A DNA stretch of 64,000 nucleotides from Lachnospiraceae bacterium (GTDB taxonomy: Bacteria > Bacillota > Clostridia > Lachnospirales > Lachnospiraceae). Where the stretch lies: contig CABJBK010000001.1 of NCBI GenBank assembly GCA_902363825.1, forward strand, positions 248,001 to 312,000, read 5' to 3'. A program made the translations under genes and the position numbers. The notes below the pieces were generated by a model, which made no database searches, was not told the DNA's origin, and was given only the letters and a program-made list of their open reading frames with translations. Numbering within the stretch: position 1 is the stretch's first letter; each line of letters starts with the position of its first letter. This document shows positions 63,013 to 64,000 of this stretch, in pieces.

Positions 63013-64000
63013 CAGAAGGAATGTTTATTGCGGACCGTTATGAGGTCATAAGTAAAATCGGTGCCGGCGGAATGTCGGATGTCTATAAAGCGAAAGATCA
63101 TGTCCTCGGACGTTTTGTAGCCATAAAAGTCTTAAAACCGGAATTCAGCGAGGATGTCGGATTTGTAAGCAAATTTCATACTGAGGCGCAGTCTGCGGCA
63201 GGGCTGGAGCATCCGAATATCGTAAATATTTATGATGTCGGCAGCGAGGACGGACTGCACTATATCGTCATGGAATATATCGAGGGAATTACCTTAAAGA
63301 CCTATATAGAGAAGAAGGGACGCCTTACATTTAAAGAGGCGGTCAGCATTGCGATCCAGGTCGGAAGGGGAATTGAAGCAGCACATAATAAAAATATCGT
63401 TCACCGCGATATCAAACCGCAGAATATCATGATCTCCACCGAGGGAAAGGTAAAGGTCATGGATTTTGGAATCGCGCGTGCAGCGACAAGCAATACGATC
63501 CATTCGGATGTGATGGGCTCCGTGCATTATTCCTCTCCGGAACAGGCAAGAAACGGATTTATCGATGGAAAGAGCGATATCTACTCACTCGGGATCGTGA
63601 TGTATGAGATGGTCACCGGACGTGTGCCGTTTGACGGGGATACCACAGTATCCATAGCGATCCAGCATTTGCAGGAAGAAATGGTTCCACCGAGTGCTTA
63701 CGCGCCGGATCTGCCGATCAGTCTGGAAAAGATCATCTTAAAATGTACGCAGAAGAGCCCGAGTCGCCGATATCAGAATATCGGAGATCTGATCCAGGAT
63801 CTGAAGAAGGCACTGGTTCATCCGAATGAAGACTTCGTCACGGTAGTGCCGTTGATGAATCAGGATAAGACCAGAGTGATCTCCGAGCAGGAATTAAATC
63901 AGATCAAGCGCAAGCAGGAAGACGAATATGCGGATAACTATGACGATACATATGAAGATGAGTATGACGACGATGGCTATGACGATGACGGCTATGATGA
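63006..64000 (+). CDS. prkC: Ser/Thr protein kinase PrkC type (cut by window edge)
   Basis: The first 331 codons are present. The kinase domain covers residues 1-270: glycine loop KIGAGGMSDVYKA, ATP Lys in VAIKVLKP, catalytic HRDIKPQNIMI, metal Asp in DFGIAR. The following cytoplasmic linker is strongly acidic (NYDDTYEDEYDDDGYDDDGY), an Asp/Tyr run at the window end. The membrane segment and PASTA repeats expected in this family would lie outside. It forms a pair with PrpC. Confidence 0.94.
   Translation, partial: MLTEGMFIADRYEVISKIGAGGMSDVYKAKDHVLGRFVAIKVLKPEFSEDVGFVSKFHTEAQSAAGLEHPNIVNIYDVGSEDGLHYIVMEYIEGITLKTYIEKKGRLTFKEAVSIAIQVGRGIEAAHNKNIVHRDIKPQNIMISTEGKVKVMDFGIARAATSNTIHSDVMGSVHYSSPEQARNGFIDGKSDIYSLGIVMYEMVTGRVPFDGDTTVSIAIQHLQEEMVPPSAYAPDLPISLEKIILKCTQKSPSRRYQNIGDLIQDLKKALVHPNEDFVTVVPLMNQDKTRVISEQELNQIKRKQEDEYADNYDDTYEDEYDDDGYDDDGYD

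Noticed and set aside
1..64000. CRISPR arrays, rRNA genes, prophage or plasmid replication genes
   Set aside because: No regularly spaced repeats, rRNA core sequences, phage structural genes or replication initiators were recognised in the window.

Overview
The window is chromosomal DNA of a Gram-positive Firmicute, most likely a gut Lachnospiraceae (Clostridia). Supporting features are strong AGGAGG ribosome-binding sites, the gene order dgt-dnaG-rpoD-trmK-nif3, the block priA-def-fmt-yugP-rsmB-rlmN-prpC-prkC, families typical of the group (DUF4317, DUF3793, DUF5685, DUF6061) and moderate GC. No species is assigned.

Layout. 1-4.2 kb is a metal-homeostasis cluster: the 3' end of an ArsR-type sensor, a ZIP transporter, a small DUF6110-like protein and a P1B ATPase, with two decayed genes between them. 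4.3-6.6 kb holds a lipoprotein serpin and an orphan Spo0A-like response regulator. 6.6-10.8 kb carries a dispersed structured repeat, a GNAT enzyme, a hydrolase lacking a normal start codon, a CPBP protease, a 15-residue peptide gene whose ribosome-binding site is buried in a long hairpin, and a histidine kinase whose membrane half is AT-rich. 10.9-18 kb has DUF3793-flavodoxin, endonuclease IV, DUF4317, a MATE pump and an amino-acid ABC transporter. 18-27 kb is rlmD with a mobile-element-type C-terminal tail, followed by foreign DNA (DUF6061; sigma-like factor, two-component system and ABC exporter; a 5'-truncated gene) that stops at a patatin gene. 27-43 kb holds small regulators, a decayed YczE gene, an MFS transporter, a Crp/Fnr regulator with a ferredoxin, the sucrose PTS operon, nth, two divergent tRNA-Leu genes and a chemotaxis receptor. 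43-50.6 kb is the macromolecular synthesis operon. 50.6-64 kb has rnpB, a J-domain protein, pyrBI, and the priA-to-prkC block, which runs off the window.

How the genes work together. Iron or manganese status probably controls both the ZIP gene and the flavodoxin operon, which share a GAGTTA-N6-ACTAAC site. ScrR, the sucrose PTS, GH32 and fructokinase form a complete sucrose pathway. Def and Fmt handle N-formyl-methionine, and PrpC and PrkC form the Ser/Thr phosphorylation pair.

The best candidate for something undescribed is 8.1-10.8 kb: an AT-rich block made of a CPBP protease, a micropeptide with an RBS-sequestering leader and the sensor half of a kinase. Its composition boundary falls inside the kinase gene, as in peptide pheromone loci that exchange specificity. 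This is inference from sequence only. A second candidate is a two-copy RNA-like repeat whose stems differ by compensatory changes.
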